Notes: generated from the sequence alone by a model not told the origin. 64,000 nucleotides of DNA from Megascapheus bottae (GCA_024803745.1 JANJXV010000013.1:15621501-15685500); one strand, 5' to 3'; counted from the first letter of the stretch, positions 36,783 through 48,175 are shown. Translations and numbers: made by a program.

Positions 36783-36859
36783 ATAAAAAAATATATGTAT
36801 ATGTGTGTGTGTATGTGTGTAGGTGTGTGTTTATTTATTAGTGGGAAGATACACTTTAT

Positions 36860-37560
36860 AGTTGATGTTTTTATATTATATTTTTTAAAATGCAGTTATT
36901 ATATAAACTTTTGCCTATTTTATTCACCCATTTGCCTCAGTTGGTACCTTTTTGCACATATAAAGTTTCTAATTTTTGCAACTTCACTTAAGCCTGTTTT
37001 GACAATACCTGATGATGCACATAGCAATTCTATGATCATAGAATATTTCTTTCATAATAAAGAAGAGAATTTATTTTATATCCAAGTATTTATTTTTAAT
37101 TGTCTTATATTCTATCCATATGGCTCATAGAAAATTCAGTGACACGTAGGAGTCTCTTAAAATATGAATCGATACTTCTCTGAATTATTTTAACTGATAA
37201 AGACATTTCCAATGTAAGAGATCATGTTAAAAAATAAATGTTGTGCTTTGTTTTTCATAAAGATAGTATTAGTCATTCAGAACTAGTTTTATTCATACAT
37301 TTAAATATTTTTGGTCCCATGCAGGTTCAATAAATTAGGTAAATCCTACATTGGCTAAACTTAAGCCATAGTGCCAGAATTAATCATAAATTCAAAGTTC
37401 CAACTTGGCTTGGCAAATTTTGAAATCACACTAGTTTAGTAACTAAAGATATTGATATTTTATTTCTATATTTTGAAACACTAATTTTTTCAGTATGGAT
37501 CCTATTCAAAATGCTTGTACATTTGCAATTTCTTTAGATGAAAAATTCATAACTGTTGGA
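36860..37560. other. intergenic, nothing recognised
   Basis: AT-rich; the open frame 36795-37130 is low-complexity at its start and has no domain. Confidence 0.4.
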
Positions 37561-37564
37561 GTGA

Positions 37565-37815
37565 TGCATGGTGATACAATACTTTAGAGGCAGAGAGGAA
37601 AAAATTGCAACTTGAAGAACCTGTAATCCTAGATTCTCTAGACTGACATCTGAGGATCATGGTTCAAAGCCAGCTAGGGAAGATAACTCTGATAGACTTG
37701 TATTTCTGATTTATCACCCCAAAATTCAGAAGTAGAACTTTGACTCTAGGGATTCCAGTGCTAGCCTTGACTACAAAAGCTCAAGGCCCTAAGTTCAAGC
37801 CCCAACACCGGAACA
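37565..37815 (+). repeat. 7SL/B1-like two-part SINE, diverged
   Basis: GTAATCCTAGATTCTCTAG, GAGGATCATGGTTCAAAGCC, then the right-unit end AGTTCAAGCCCCAACACCGG. Confidence 0.7.
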
Positions 37816-37935
37816 AAACCTAAATAAATAGGAGAAGCTGGAAATACAGATAGTATAGGTAGGATTACTAAGTAGTGTAGTAGTGTCAGTTGCAAAAAAG
37901 CAGAGTGAGAGCTTGAGGCCCTGAGACTAAAAGCC

Positions 37936-37938
<3 letters not shown>

Positions 37939-37988
<50 letters not shown>
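37939..37988. repeat. (CA)n microsatellite
   Basis: 25 uninterrupted CA units. Confidence 0.95.
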
Positions 37989-37990
<2 letters not shown>

Positions 37991-37994
37991 ATGA

Positions 37995-38167
37995 GCTAGG
38001 GACTGCGAGTTTGGCCTAGTGCCTGCCTACCATTCACGAAGACACTGGTTCAATTCCTCAGTACCACATAGAAGTGGTGCTGTGGCTCAAGTGATAGAGC
38101 TCTAGCCTTGAGAAAGCCCAAGCCCAAGGACAGTGCTCAGATGCTGAATCCAAGCCAGGACTGGAAA
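37995..38167 (+). repeat. two-part ID-type SINE with deletion
   Basis: GGGACTGCGAGTTTGGCCTAG, GGTTCAATTCCTCAGTACC, GTGGCTCAAGTGATAGAGC and GCCAGGACTGGAAAT. The A-box half of the left unit is shortened. Its tail has become the ATCT repeat. Confidence 0.85.

Positions 38168-38232
<65 letters not shown>
38168..38232. repeat. (ATCT)n microsatellite
   Basis: About 16 perfect ATCT units, sitting exactly at the 3' tail of the preceding SINE. Confidence 0.97.
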
Positions 38233-38244
38233 GTGTAAGATAGA

Positions 38245-38468
38245 GTTTAGTTTATTCGTCAGTCATGGAGCTTGTACTCAGGACCTGGGTACTCTCCCTG
38301 ACATTTTGTGCTCAAAGGTAGTACTCTACCACTTTGAGCCACAGCTCCATATCCAGTTTTCTGGTGGTTAATTTGAGATAAGAATCTCAAGACTTTCCTG
38401 CCTGGGCTGGTTTTAAACCTCGATCCTCAGCTCTTAGCCTCCTGAATAGCTGGGATTATAGTTATAGG
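38245..38468 (-). repeat. 7SL/B1-like two-part SINE, antisense
   Basis: GTCATGGAGCTTGTACTCAGG, CTACCACTTTGAGCCACAGC, GTTAATTTGAGATAAGAATC and AGCCTCCTGAATAGCTGGG. Confidence 0.8.
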
Positions 38469-38469
38469 A

Positions 38470-40130
38470 ATGATCCTGGAGAGATAGTTTAATTCTGATG
38501 GTATCTTGGATATTGATGGAACATTTTACATATAAGGAGAATTTGTATGGTGAAGCATACGACTACAATGGAGAAGTAAAACTATGGTCATGACATCTCA
38601 GTTGAAGTGAGAATTTACAAGCAGGTGGTGCTTCAGATCTGCATATATATGAGCTTTTCTCAGATATGACCCTGAGTATAGGAGCATTCCAAATTGGAGT
38701 TGTAGGCTTTTGAGCTGGTAAGACAATTCCAAATCAGTTGAGGAAATTTAGTTGAGTAAATATGATATTCAGTTTAGGAAATTTAGTATTTAGTAAATGT
38801 AGTTGAGGAAATATAGCATTTAGAATTGCATCTAATTGTTATGTTTAAGGAAAGTTCTTGCTACGTAGTCCTGGCTGACAATATCTCATAAACCTCTGAT
38901 CTTAACTTCCAAAGTACTGAGCTTATATTAACATAGTACCATACCTGCTAAAATTGTGGGCCCATTTTTAAAAGATATTAAGACTATCTACTTTTGAGAA
39001 TTGAAGTGAAATATTAGAACAAGTGTCATCCCCTGCATTGACCGATTCCTACAGTGACATAATGTTTAACTTTTCTTTTGAAAAAATATTACCCAATACA
39101 CTACATTAAATTACAATATATACAATTTCTCCCCACCTATCTGAAGTATTCAGAACATTTATTTTCCCAAAGCTCAGAGCTTTCAAAAGATGAATTTTGG
39201 TTTTCTACTCTCAGAACTGATATTTCCCAAGAATGGGAAGTTTTATGAAGGTTGTGAATGTTGGGGTGGTGGTGAACATTGTATTCCATCCATCTAACTA
39301 TATGGGGTGGCTTACTGAGAGGTTGACAAGCAGAAAACATGTCATAGGAATAAAGTCAAAGTGAAAGGGATCGATGAGAATGTGGAAAGGTGTTCACATG
39401 GATCGAGATACATTGTATTCATAAGCTGCTTTGTTACAAGGCAAATTCTTTGTAAACTACTTAAAGATAATCAGGAAAATTAAAGCCCAAGTTTAAAAAT
39501 AAAGAGCTATTCCCAACTTCTCCTGTGCCCTCAACCAGAGAAAATTTAATGTTCCAAACCAGAAACATTCTCTACTTCAATCCTTCATTTTGCTGCTAAA
39601 GTGTATTGTGGGTAATAATGGATCGTTTTCCTTTGCCTAGTTTGAAGTTTTCATGGAGAATATAGGATTTGTGCAAAAGCATCCTAAATGCCTTATGGTT
39701 CTAATGTCTTTAACTGGAGCTTTTTTTCCCCTAGCTCCAAATCCTTTTCCACCTTAAGGTATCAGTAATAGACTAAAATAGGACACCAGGCGACCCTTCT
39801 GTAGGTAGTGGGGAGAGGGCCAGGACAGGAGGAGACCTCGAGGCTCTGCAGAGGCTTGTCTGAACTGGAATGGAGAGACTTTCTCCAACGCAGAAGTAGC
39901 TGTTCTCAATGTCCAGCTGCCATGGAGGTTGGAAGAATCTTCCAATGTTTACTTCTGCCTAGATGAAAGCTAAAGCCCCTCTCTCTCCCTGTGATTATGG
40001 TTCTTAGAATTAATTTCTCCAGGGGATATTACCCGTCTATTGAAACGTCCTTCTAGTCTCAAACACCGAGGACTTGTGAATCTTGGATTAAAGCTGTGCT
40101 TTGCGTTCTGCTTTTGCCGCATCCCCTCTC
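38470..40130. other. intergenic, 3' of OR52 gene
   Basis: No repeat or gene recognised. The minus-strand frame 39754-39945 has no motif. Confidence 0.4.
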
Positions 40131-40140
40131 CATCCTCGGG

Positions 40141-41106
40141 TTATTTAGGTGGCTTGGTCCCTGCTCCCCGGCCCCTTCGAAATGCCCTGACAACCCTTTC
40201 ACGAATCTCCTTGGTCTTCACTCCATAGACGACAGGGTTGAGAGCAGGTGGGAAGAGCAGATACACATTAGCCAGAAGAATATGGACGTGGCGTGGAACG
40301 CGGTGGCCGAAGCGATGCGTGAAGAAAGAGAAGAGGGCCGGCGTGTAAGAGATGAGGATGACGCAGACGTGGGAGCCGCAGGTCCCCAGGGCCTTGGCGC
40401 GCGCTTCGTGGGACGAGAGGCGAAGGACGGCTCGCGCGATGAGGGCATAGGAGAGGCCGATGCAGCACAAGTCCACCCCGATGACCAGCAGCGCGGCGGC
40501 CAGCCCGTAGATCCGGTTAGGCCGGGTGTCCCCACAGGCCAGCTTCACCACAGCCATGCGCTCGCAGTAGGTGTGTGGGATCACATGGCTCTGGCAGAAG
40601 CTCAGACGCCCGAGGAGGAAGGGGCATGGAAGCATGAGCAAGGAGCCTCGCGCCACGGCCACCACCCCGAGGCGGGCAATGATGGCGTGGTTGAGGATGG
40701 TAGCGTAGCGCAGGGGGTGGCAGATGGCCACGTAGCGGTCGAAGGCCATGGCCAGCAGCACGGTGGATTCCATCATGCAGAAGGCATGGATGAAGAACAT
40801 CTGGGCCAGGCACGCCGGGGCCGAGATGTGCCCCGCTCCGCACCAGAGGACGGCCAGCAGCTTGGGCACCGTGGAGAAGGAGGCAGCCAAGTCGATGGTT
40901 GAAAGCATACACAGGAAAAGGTAGACGGGCTTGTGCAGGGCAGGTTCGGTGGCCACCACCACAAGGATGGTGATATTGCCCACTACCGTGGCTGTGCCCA
41001 GGCAGCACACGGGGAGAGAGAGCCACGGGTGGAATTGTTCCAAACCGGGGATGCCCACGAGGAAGAAGATGGAAGGATCCAGGTTAGTGTGATTAGGAGA
41101 TTCCAT
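40141..41106 (-). CDS. olfactory receptor, class I, OR52 family, GC-rich
   Basis: An intact 321-residue single-exon odorant GPCR starting at the Met at 41106 (MESPNHTNLD, glycosylation site N5). Hallmarks: FLVGIPGLEQFHPWLSLP; VVGN in TM1; LHKPVYLFLCML, where the near-universal PMY is PVY; MAFDRYVAICHPLRY; IPHTYCERMAVVKLACGD; KALGTCGSHVCVIL; FFTHRFGHRVPRH; NPVVYGVKTKEIRERV; basic tail RRGRGAGTKPPK. OR52 family by the second outer loop and TM7 end; subfamily not resolved. The coding region is far richer in GC and CpG than the other receptors and its AT-rich flanks, and so has long antisense open frames (40096-40902 and others) that I treat as shadows. Same strand as the other intact receptors. 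Confidence 0.92.
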   Translation of the reverse strand: MESPNHTNLDPSIFFLVGIPGLEQFHPWLSLPVCCLGTATVVGNITILVVVATEPALHKPVYLFLCMLSTIDLAASFSTVPKLLAVLWCGAGHISAPACLAQMFFIHAFCMMESTVLLAMAFDRYVAICHPLRYATILNHAIIARLGVVAVARGSLLMLPCPFLLGRLSFCQSHVIPHTYCERMAVVKLACGDTRPNRIYGLAAALLVIGVDLCCIGLSYALIARAVLRLSSHEARAKALGTCGSHVCVILISYTPALFSFFTHRFGHRVPRHVHILLANVYLLFPPALNPVVYGVKTKEIRERVVRAFRRGRGAGTKPPK

Positions 41107-41109
41107 GAG

Positions 41110-42485
41110 GTGGGCGAGCCTGCAGGACGACTTCTGTGGTCAGAAACCCACGCACAGGGTCACAGGGCCTGGAGAGACAACACACCGCGGGCTAGCTAGA
41201 TTTACAGCGTTCACCACCCACAAATGACCACGAGAACAGCCTCTATACTTGAGAGTTAAGGGAGTCGTATTTGTAAACGGTGTTTTCATGCTACTGAACA
41301 CATAATCCTCGCTGAATAAAATGAGAAAGGGCTCAAGTAAGCATTTAAACAAATCCTGCTTATCTCCTAGCTGAAGATTCTCAACTTAAAAAAAACCCAA
41401 GAAGGGGCAAGAGGAACTACAGGATGATTCTAAGAATATACCCAATATCCAGCATGGTTTTATGAAGTGCGGGAAGAGATTAAATGAGATCATCAGTGTA
41501 AAGCACAAGCCAAGAGCACCGCTCACAGAGTAATGTTGGATATTCAGTCTTCCTGTCCTCTAAATTAGAATAAGTTCAGATTTGGGGTTTGGTTTTTAGT
41601 GATTATTATGTTTTTGTCTTAGTATTTGAGTAGCCTCCATCCATTTTCTCAATAATACTTTTATATGCACCTGCTCTACCATCTGAAACTACATAAAGTT
41701 CATTGCCTACCCTATATATCCCTGTTTCCTTTCTCCTACATGTTGGAGTTAATTTATTTGAGCTTCATTCAATGTCTAAATCAGAACATTTCAACCTTTA
41801 CCTAACTTCTCATCTACCAGGTCTTTATGTCTGTAGTGTTTGTCCTTTCACAAGGACAAGCTTACACAAGGTGTAAGCTCACCTTGACTTGTACTTTGAT
41901 AGTAATGACACATCACTGTTGCTGGGAAAGTTCCAGTTAATTCCCTCACATATCCTTCATTACGTACTCTGATAGACCCTAAATTGACTTATCCACAGTT
42001 AGGAGTTATTCAGTAGAAGGGAATTTTGCAGAAAACAAGGCATCTATACTATTATCACAATCATAGAGAGGACAGAGTTTGTGTGCATAACTGCTCCCTT
42101 ATTGTTTGGGAGTGAAGACTGCAACCCAGACATAATTCAAATATGTTTTCTACTTTATCTCTTTTTCAAAGTCTAATTTTTAGAGTCTTCCAGCACTAAG
42201 GAAGGGGATGGAATCCCAGCCTCTGTATCTGCGGCTGGCTGTTTCAACCTTTCCAGGGTCAGTTTTCAGCGCTCAGAGTGCTGTTGAGGTGGCGTTCCAA
42301 CCTCTCAAAACGTTTCCAGGTCTCACAGCTCAGCTTCAGAGTTCCCTACAATTGTTTATTTACATTTTGTAAACATCCTCTAATATTCAGGCAAATATAC
42401 ACCTACCATCTCATGCTTGCTTGCATATATCTTTGAAAGAGAAAGACATTTCAGAGACACCAGGCTCTGGAGTTCTTAAAGCTTC
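41110..42485. other. upstream of GC-rich OR52 gene, intergenic
   Basis: 5' flank of the receptor, then AT-rich DNA. 42180-42480 is mixed in composition and of unknown origin. No promoter element fixed. Confidence 0.35.
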
Positions 42486-42489
42486 AGTA

Positions 42490-42745
42490 GGCTGGGTTAA
42501 TAATCAGTTTGGTTTGTTGTGTTTCTAAATCTTTTTTTAGGAATTTCCGACCAGAGTCAAGGAGCTCTAATGTTTCTCCATCCCATCCTGTAATGTTTTC
42601 AGGATATCTGTTCTTACGTTGAGGTCTTGATCTATTTGGAATTGCTTCTGCTGCAGGGTGATATATAAGGCTCAAACTTCAGTTTTCCACACATGTATAA
42701 GCAATTCTGCCAGCACCATTGGTTGAAGAGGCTGCCTTAAAGTGA
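42490..42745 (-). mobile_element. L1 ORF2 fragment, antisense arm of inverted pair
   Basis: The minus strand gives L1 ORF2 sequence upstream of the C-terminal domain (RYPENI...ETLELLDSGRKFLKKD; NQCWQNC-like part near 42700). It meets a plus-strand L1 piece at about 42750. Confidence 0.7.
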
Positions 42746-42749
42746 GAGT

Positions 42750-42820
42750 CTCTGCAGGGCAAAGGACATAGCTAGCAAGATAAATAGAAAGCCCACAGAT
42801 TGGGAGACCATCACTAGCTA
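42750..42820 (+). mobile_element. L1 ORF2 fragment, sense arm of inverted pair
   Basis: GCAAAGGACATAGCTAGCAAG and AAATAGAAAGCCCACAGATTGGGAGA match the L1 segment after the antisense arm. The opposite orientation suggests a twin-primed (5'-inverted) insertion, since truncated. Confidence 0.7.
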
Positions 42821-42829
42821 AACAACAAA

Positions 42830-43225
42830 CTAGATATAGTCAGCTATGATTCAGTAGTGTTCCTAGAGCTAATGTGAGTCTCTACCTAGCACAGAATAGG
42901 CATGGAGTCAGAATGAAGAGGCAGAGAAGCCCTAATCACCACATTCCCTATAAGCACTTAGTTTATGCCACACATGTCCACCATTTTCAATTTCCTCACA
43001 AAGTCACTCACCCATATATGGAAGCTTAATATAATTTTTCATAAAGCCTTCCTGTTCCTGAGATTTTTTATTCCATATTCTATGGCTTTTTCCCAGGGGA
43101 AAAAAAACCTGGAACTGGCATGAATTTCCACATATTCCTTGACTAGATTGGTTCCCAATTCAATTAATATAAATAGGCATCATATACAAGTCCCATAGTC
43201 TTTTCTTTTTAAGAAACCCCAACCT
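42830..43225. other. intergenic, nothing recognised
   Basis: No gene or repeat signature. Confidence 0.4.
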
Positions 43226-43242
43226 TCACACACACACACACA

Positions 43243-43275
<33 letters not shown>
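43226..43275. repeat. (CA)n microsatellite
   Basis: CA repeat with one CT interruption. Confidence 0.93.
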
Positions 43276-43277
<2 letters not shown>

Positions 43278-43279
43278 TG

Positions 43280-43900
43280 TGAGACAACACACTCCTCTTA
43301 CTTCTTTCCACTCACATCATTATTCCATCTAATTTCCAGGTTCCTACTCTCATATGTTCCTTGTACAAAATATTTTGTCATACTGGTAAACTTGCATGAC
43401 CATTCTCATGTAAAGTCCACTTTGAAGCAGTCCCTCTGAACCGATCAGTAATAGAAACATTCATTATGACCTTAGAGCTATTGCTTTCAGTAAAACAGAA
43501 GTTCAAACATCATGAATATGGGAAGAGTTCACATGAAAGACTTCCTATGCCTTGAAACCATGCCACAAATTCTATCTGAAGAAGCGTTCGACTAAACCTG
43601 GGCTAGCTCTGTTTATTGCGAGAATACTTGGGGAAGGAAGAGCTCAATGTTGGTCATTGTTCAGATTTTGCTGATTCCTTTGCCCGGTATCTTGCTATTG
43701 CCCCTTACTGTGTCTGTCTCACAGGGAATCATTTATCAGTAATTGCAAGAATATCACAGTATGCCTTAGGTTAGGCCTCCCTTTGCCCTAGCTGTCTGGT
43801 TAAGCACACCACTCATTTCTTCCTTTGTTGTCAACCCTCCATGATGCTCAACTTTTGAGGACTCAGCCTAGTGCCAAACTGTAAGTCCTGTTTCAGGTCC
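43280..43900. other. intergenic, nothing recognised
   Basis: No recognisable coding, L1 or SINE signature. Confidence 0.35.
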
Positions 43901-43940
43901 CTCCTGCTGCGGCGGCTGCTGCTGCTGCTGCTGCTGCTGC
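43901..43940. repeat. CTG/CGG trinucleotide repeat
   Basis: CTCCTGCTGCGGCGG followed by eight CTG-type units. It lies in a short open frame without other support, so not called coding. Confidence 0.85.
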
Positions 43941-43944
43941 AAAG

Positions 43945-45595
43945 TCCAAATCAAACTACACAGAAGCAGTTTTCAGAAGAATTTGCTTTCCTGATCTATC
44001 TATGTCATTATCCCTGCTTTGACACCAATTTCTCACAATTGATTGTACATACAAACTTCTATTGACAGTTAAGGAATGTTTTTTTTTCCCCAGAGTTTTC
44101 CTAGCCCAGACTCACATGACTCTGCAAGAGAAGAAATGAGAAGGCACTGCACTGTGGAAACATCCTTCACAAGGATTAGTGCCAGTCTCTGCCCATCCTC
44201 AACTATCTGAATACAGAGCCAGAGGTTATTAGAATGATAAAATCCATCACAGTCCCCTGGGAGGGAGTTAGATGAATTTCAGGGGATTTAGGAGTAGCAG
44301 CATCTAGGGATATGGTTTCTATGTTTCTAGGAAAATTGAGCATCCAAGCTTTTCCCTTCTGGTTGATCAGATTAGAATGCAAAAGTGAAGCTAACTAGTT
44401 TTGCTAAAGAGGCAGGGAATTGTCACTGTGGTCTTTTCCCTGGGAACTGGTTCTTTTTCTCTTTATTTTTTTTTTCATTCCTCATATTGCACTATGGATT
44501 TCTTACTTAAACTCATTTAATATTTGGGGTCTGCTGGTCTGTCACTGTGCTGTGAACACATGATCTGGGTCCAATCTCATTTCTATTGAAGCTTCCAAGG
44601 GTCCTAGAATGATATGCTTTCCCTTCCTTTCTTCTCTGTGATTGCTTCTGGCCATTCTGCTGTATTGCCTCCTTCCTGGGACTTAGCTCTTATGAAGAAG
44701 TTACTGCACATGTGTTTCTACTGGCCATGGTGGCACAGTTACATTATGACTAGGGTTGTAGCATGCATTGCTATTAATTTATGATACCTGTGAGAGGTTT
44801 CAGTGGTAATGCAACTCATAGGAAATTGTAGTCCAGTGTGAAATGTGGAAAGAATGCCTTACCCAGGTAGAACACTTACCGAGGAAGTGTGTAAGGCAAT
44901 GATGACTTCAGTATTAAGCATTACCAAACCTATATCTTCTGGTTTCTACTGTTATCTCATCTTCATAAGCTGTGCTGTCAAAGAGGTCATCACATTAAAC
45001 GTACAGCCCCATTTTCTGTGGGATTCAGTCACTCTTGGTACTGGTACTTTCACAGAAAAAATTAGTCCACTATACATCTCAGGTCTACTGCAAACCATTA
45101 AACTAGAAAAATAGCTCCTTTTATCACTTAGGACTTGACATTATGCAAAGAAATTGTCATCAGAAATTGTCATTGCAGAATGTCCTACAATTTGCTTCAC
45201 TCCTACCATTTCACCTATTGAAATGCTCCTCTGATTTTCTCCTCCAACTGTATCGTATTTAAGGCAATTTGTACTTGTTTGAAACATTACCTGTATTGAG
45301 CTAGTTATGAGTGTGACCAACTGGGCATGTTTAACCTTAGTTCCCAAGAGACGCTCTAAACCAGTAGTGTACATGTTTTATTATACTACAAAACTCCAGG
45401 TAGCACTTGCAAGTATATAGACTGCTAATCTGCAGCCCCATGGTTTATTATTCAATAAGTTAAGAATGCAACCTCCAAAGTTCCCTTTCACAAGCTTCCA
45501 ATTAAATCTGATGCCATTAGTAATCACATCATACTTTAAGGACTACTACTTGAAGAAAATGGATACTTGAAATTATTTTACTTTATTAAAGTCGT
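43945..45595. other. intergenic, nothing recognised
   Basis: Frames 44845-45114 and 45141-45374 have no motif. No repeat family recognised. Confidence 0.35.
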
Positions 45596-45599
45596 ATTA

Positions 45600-46000
45600 G
45601 TATATGTTAATTGCACATCATTAATATACAATTCTTTTTTACATTGCTGGCAATTTTTTAGGTCTAGGCTCTACATATCAGAGACAATGTGATATTTGCC
45701 TTTCAGATTCACTTAAAATAATGATCTCCAATTTCATCCATTTTCCTGGAAACAACAAAATTTCATTCTTTAAAGCTGAATAATACTCCATTGTGTGTAT
45801 ATATATGTATATATATATACACATACAGATATATGTGTATATATACCAAATCTCTTTATCCTTTCCTCAGTTGACAAGTGCATAGGCTAACTCCATTGCT
45901 TGTATAAATAGTACTGCTTTAAACATGGGTGTACATGCATCTCAGTGTATGCTAATTTAAATTCTTTTATACCTACAAGTGGTATAGCAGTCAAGTGGTA
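45600..46000 (-). mobile_element. ancient L1 ORF2 end, antisense
   Basis: The plus strand shows the order seen in antisense old mammalian L1s: CCAATTTCATCCATTTTCC, GCTGAATAATACTCCATTGTG, an ATATATAC tract, TCTTTATCCTTTCCTCAG, AATAGTACTGCTTTAAACATGGG. Much older than the other L1 copies. The TA-rich 45798-45846 tract is internal to it. Confidence 0.75.
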
Positions 46001-46004
46001 TTTC

Positions 46005-46245
46005 TTTTTTTTTTTTCTTTTTGCTGGTACTGGAGCATGAGCTCAAGACCTAGGTGCTATCTCTGCACTTCTTTTGCTCAAGGCTAGTGCTCTATCAAGC
46101 CACAGCACCACCTAATTTTTTCTGAGTACTTTTTTGGAGGTAAGAGTTTGAAGGACTTTTCTGCTGGGGCTGGCTTTGAGCCACAATCTTCAGCTTTCGC
46201 CTCCTGAGTAGCTAGGATTATAGGGATGATCCACAAGTTCCCAGC
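46005..46245 (-). repeat. 7SL/B1-like two-part SINE, antisense
   Basis: TTTTGCTGGTACTGGAGCATGAGC, CTATCAAGCCACAGCACCACC, GGTAAGAGTTTGAAGGAC and TTCGCCTCCTGAGTAGC. It interrupts the ancient L1. Confidence 0.8.
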
Positions 46246-46439
46246 TGGATATTTCTATTTTTAGTCTTATAAGGAACTAACTGACTTAATAAGAAAATGA
46301 CTATTAACTAGATAGTCTCCAAATTGTTATCTACTCAGCACTCTGATGAGTTGCTCTGTAGAACAATGTAGCTACCACCATCACTTTCAATAAGTTTCCT
46401 TAAAAACCTAAAGCAGACAAGATTTTCAGTACTACTCCT

Positions 46440-46905
46440 TTCTTTTATGTTATTGTTGGGATTATATAAGAGGGATTAGAGTTACAGGTAGTAGGTGCAT
46501 TGCTTCTCACACATTGATAGCCCTTCTCATGTTTTTGTCCCATTTCCCTCACCCACCCCCTCCCAGTCATCTTGTTTTCCCCCCTTCCCATCCCTATTTC
46601 AAATAAACAAATAAATGTATATATAATATACCAGGTAACAAAGTCAGATACAATAACAATATGAAATTAACCATAAGGGCAACAAAAGAGAAGAGAAACA
46701 ACATAGTACATTAAGAACAACTATCACTCAAGATAAAGCTCTTGTTTCTATATCCTAGAGTTCCTTTCACTTAGTCTCATCCTATATGACCTTATGTACC
46801 TATGTTTTGAGCTATTGCAATCCTCAGGTAAGAGAGTCCTAGGTGTGTACTAATTATTGCAAAGGAAGGAAACCATGGATCCTGTGTTCCTTTGGAGTAC
46901 CTCCC
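46440..46905 (-). mobile_element. L1 3'UTR and ORF2 end, antisense
   Basis: GGGATTAGAGTTACAGGTAG, AGGTGCATTGCTTCTCACAC, the C-rich complement of the G-rich tract, AAATAAACAAATAAATG, then ACCATGGATCCTGTGTTCC. 5'-truncated copy of the younger lineage. Confidence 0.85.
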
Positions 46906-47160
46906 CTTTCTTAGATGCCTATCCTGAAAATTCTTCTGTCTAGAGTTTAAAGTACACCCTGGAACTTTTAGTGCTCTTTAAACTAAAATTAAATTACTGC
47001 AGGTAAAAGTAAACTTTGGAAAGTCTATTATTCATCTTCCTTAAACAGGTCCACCTCTCCTAATTTCTGGAGAGTGCTTTGGGTAACATACTCTGTGGGG
47101 CTATGATAGTTCTATGCTATATCATCACAATTCAGCTAAACTGCACTCTTTAAAACATTC
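46906..47160. other. intergenic, nothing recognised
   Basis: No signature. Confidence 0.3.
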
Positions 47161-47162
47161 CT

Positions 47163-47292
47163 AGGGCCAGGAGCATGACCTAATGTTAGAGTGCTTACCT
47201 AGCATGCATGAAGCCCTGGGCTTGATTCCTCTGTACCTCATACACAGAAAAAGCCAGAAATGGTGGTGTGCTCCAGGATTGGCAAAAAAAAG
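47163..47292 (+). repeat. ID-type SINE with internal deletion
   Basis: GGGCCAGGAGCATGACCTAATG, GGGCTTGATTCCTCTGTACC, then directly CTCCAGGATTGGCAAAAAA: most of the right unit is missing. Confidence 0.8.
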
Positions 47293-47365
47293 AATCTTCC
47301 TTCTGCTTCCATATAGCAATACTATTAGAGATATTTTATTATGGAATTAGTACACAAAAGGGAAG

Positions 47366-47411
47366 TACACACACACACACACACACAGACACACACACAC
47401 ACACACACACC
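47366..47411. repeat. (AC)n microsatellite
   Basis: AC repeat with one AG interruption. Confidence 0.93.
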
Positions 47412-47639
47412 CTCAACAGGGTTACTGCTTCAAAGGGATTGCACAAATATACTAAAACAACATACAGCAAGGAGTTAGACAGTGAGTGGCCCTGGCTGAA
47501 TCAAAGGGGAAGGCTTGAGAGAGGGCTTAGCACTTCCTTGACAGAAGAGACTTATACCTGTAGCTTCATCCCATGCCTAGGATTGTAATGTGTATTTCTT
47601 TTTATCTGTTCAATGCTTTCTTCTTCCTTTCTTCCTTTG

Positions 47640-47822
47640 CAGGCCTTCATGCATGCTAAACAAGCACTCTACCACTAGGCCCCTTCCCTTCCTCTCTTCC
47701 TTCCTTCCTCCCTTCCTTCCTTCTTTCCTTCCTCCTTCCCTAGCCTTTCCTTCTTTCCTTCCTTCCTTCCTTCCTTCCTTCCTTCCTTCCTTCCTTCCTT
47801 CCTTCTTTCCTTCCTTCCTTCT
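47640..47822. repeat. (CCTT)n tract after antisense ID SINE piece
   Basis: 47641-47685 is the antisense left end of an ID-type SINE (CCTTCATGCATGCTAAACAAGC, CTCTACCACTAGGC), then an imperfect CCTT/CCCTT tract to 47822. Open frames on both strands across it are low-complexity shadows. Confidence 0.85.
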
Positions 47823-47829
47823 TGTTTTA

Positions 47830-47985
47830 CTTTCTTTCTTTTCATATTTCTCCCCTCTCACATTCTCTCCTCTTCTTTTTTTATATCTCTTTCTCCCACC
47901 TTGTCTCATCATGGGTGTATTATGTAAAGAATTCAGATGTTTGAAGAAAAATTACATATAAAATGATTATTAGAAAGAGATAATA
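47830..47985. other. intergenic
   Basis: Pyrimidine-rich, nothing recognised. Confidence 0.3.
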
Positions 47986-47990
47986 GTATT

Positions 47991-48175
47991 ATGGTGGGAC
48001 ATGCCTATAATTGTCAGAAATTATGAAGTTGCTGAGGTAGAAGAATAGGAATTTGATAACAAGACTGTATCACCAAAATCTAAAAGAAAAAAATCAGGTT
48101 AGAAGTGTGGCTCAAGTAGCAGAATATCTGCCTAACCAGTTCAAGATTCTGAATTCAAACTCCAGTAGTATCACA
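47991..48175 (+). repeat. old SINE, 7SL/B1-like
   Basis: GGTGGGACATGCCTATAATTG, AGTTGCTGAGGTAGAAG, GTGGCTCAAGTAGCAG and TGAATTCAAACTCCAG. Diverged. Confidence 0.6.

Noticed and set aside
40096..40902. 268-codon plus-strand open frame opposite the GC-rich OR52 gene
   Set aside because: It is the antisense of a GC-rich receptor, with Gly/Glu/Arg/His-rich low-quality composition and no domain; a shadow of the real gene.
43871..44065. Open frame with a poly-leucine run from the CTG repeat
   Set aside because: Support comes only from the trinucleotide repeat; no conserved sequence on either side.
47590..47961. Open frames on both strands across the CCTT tract
   Set aside because: Pure low-complexity translation of a simple repeat.
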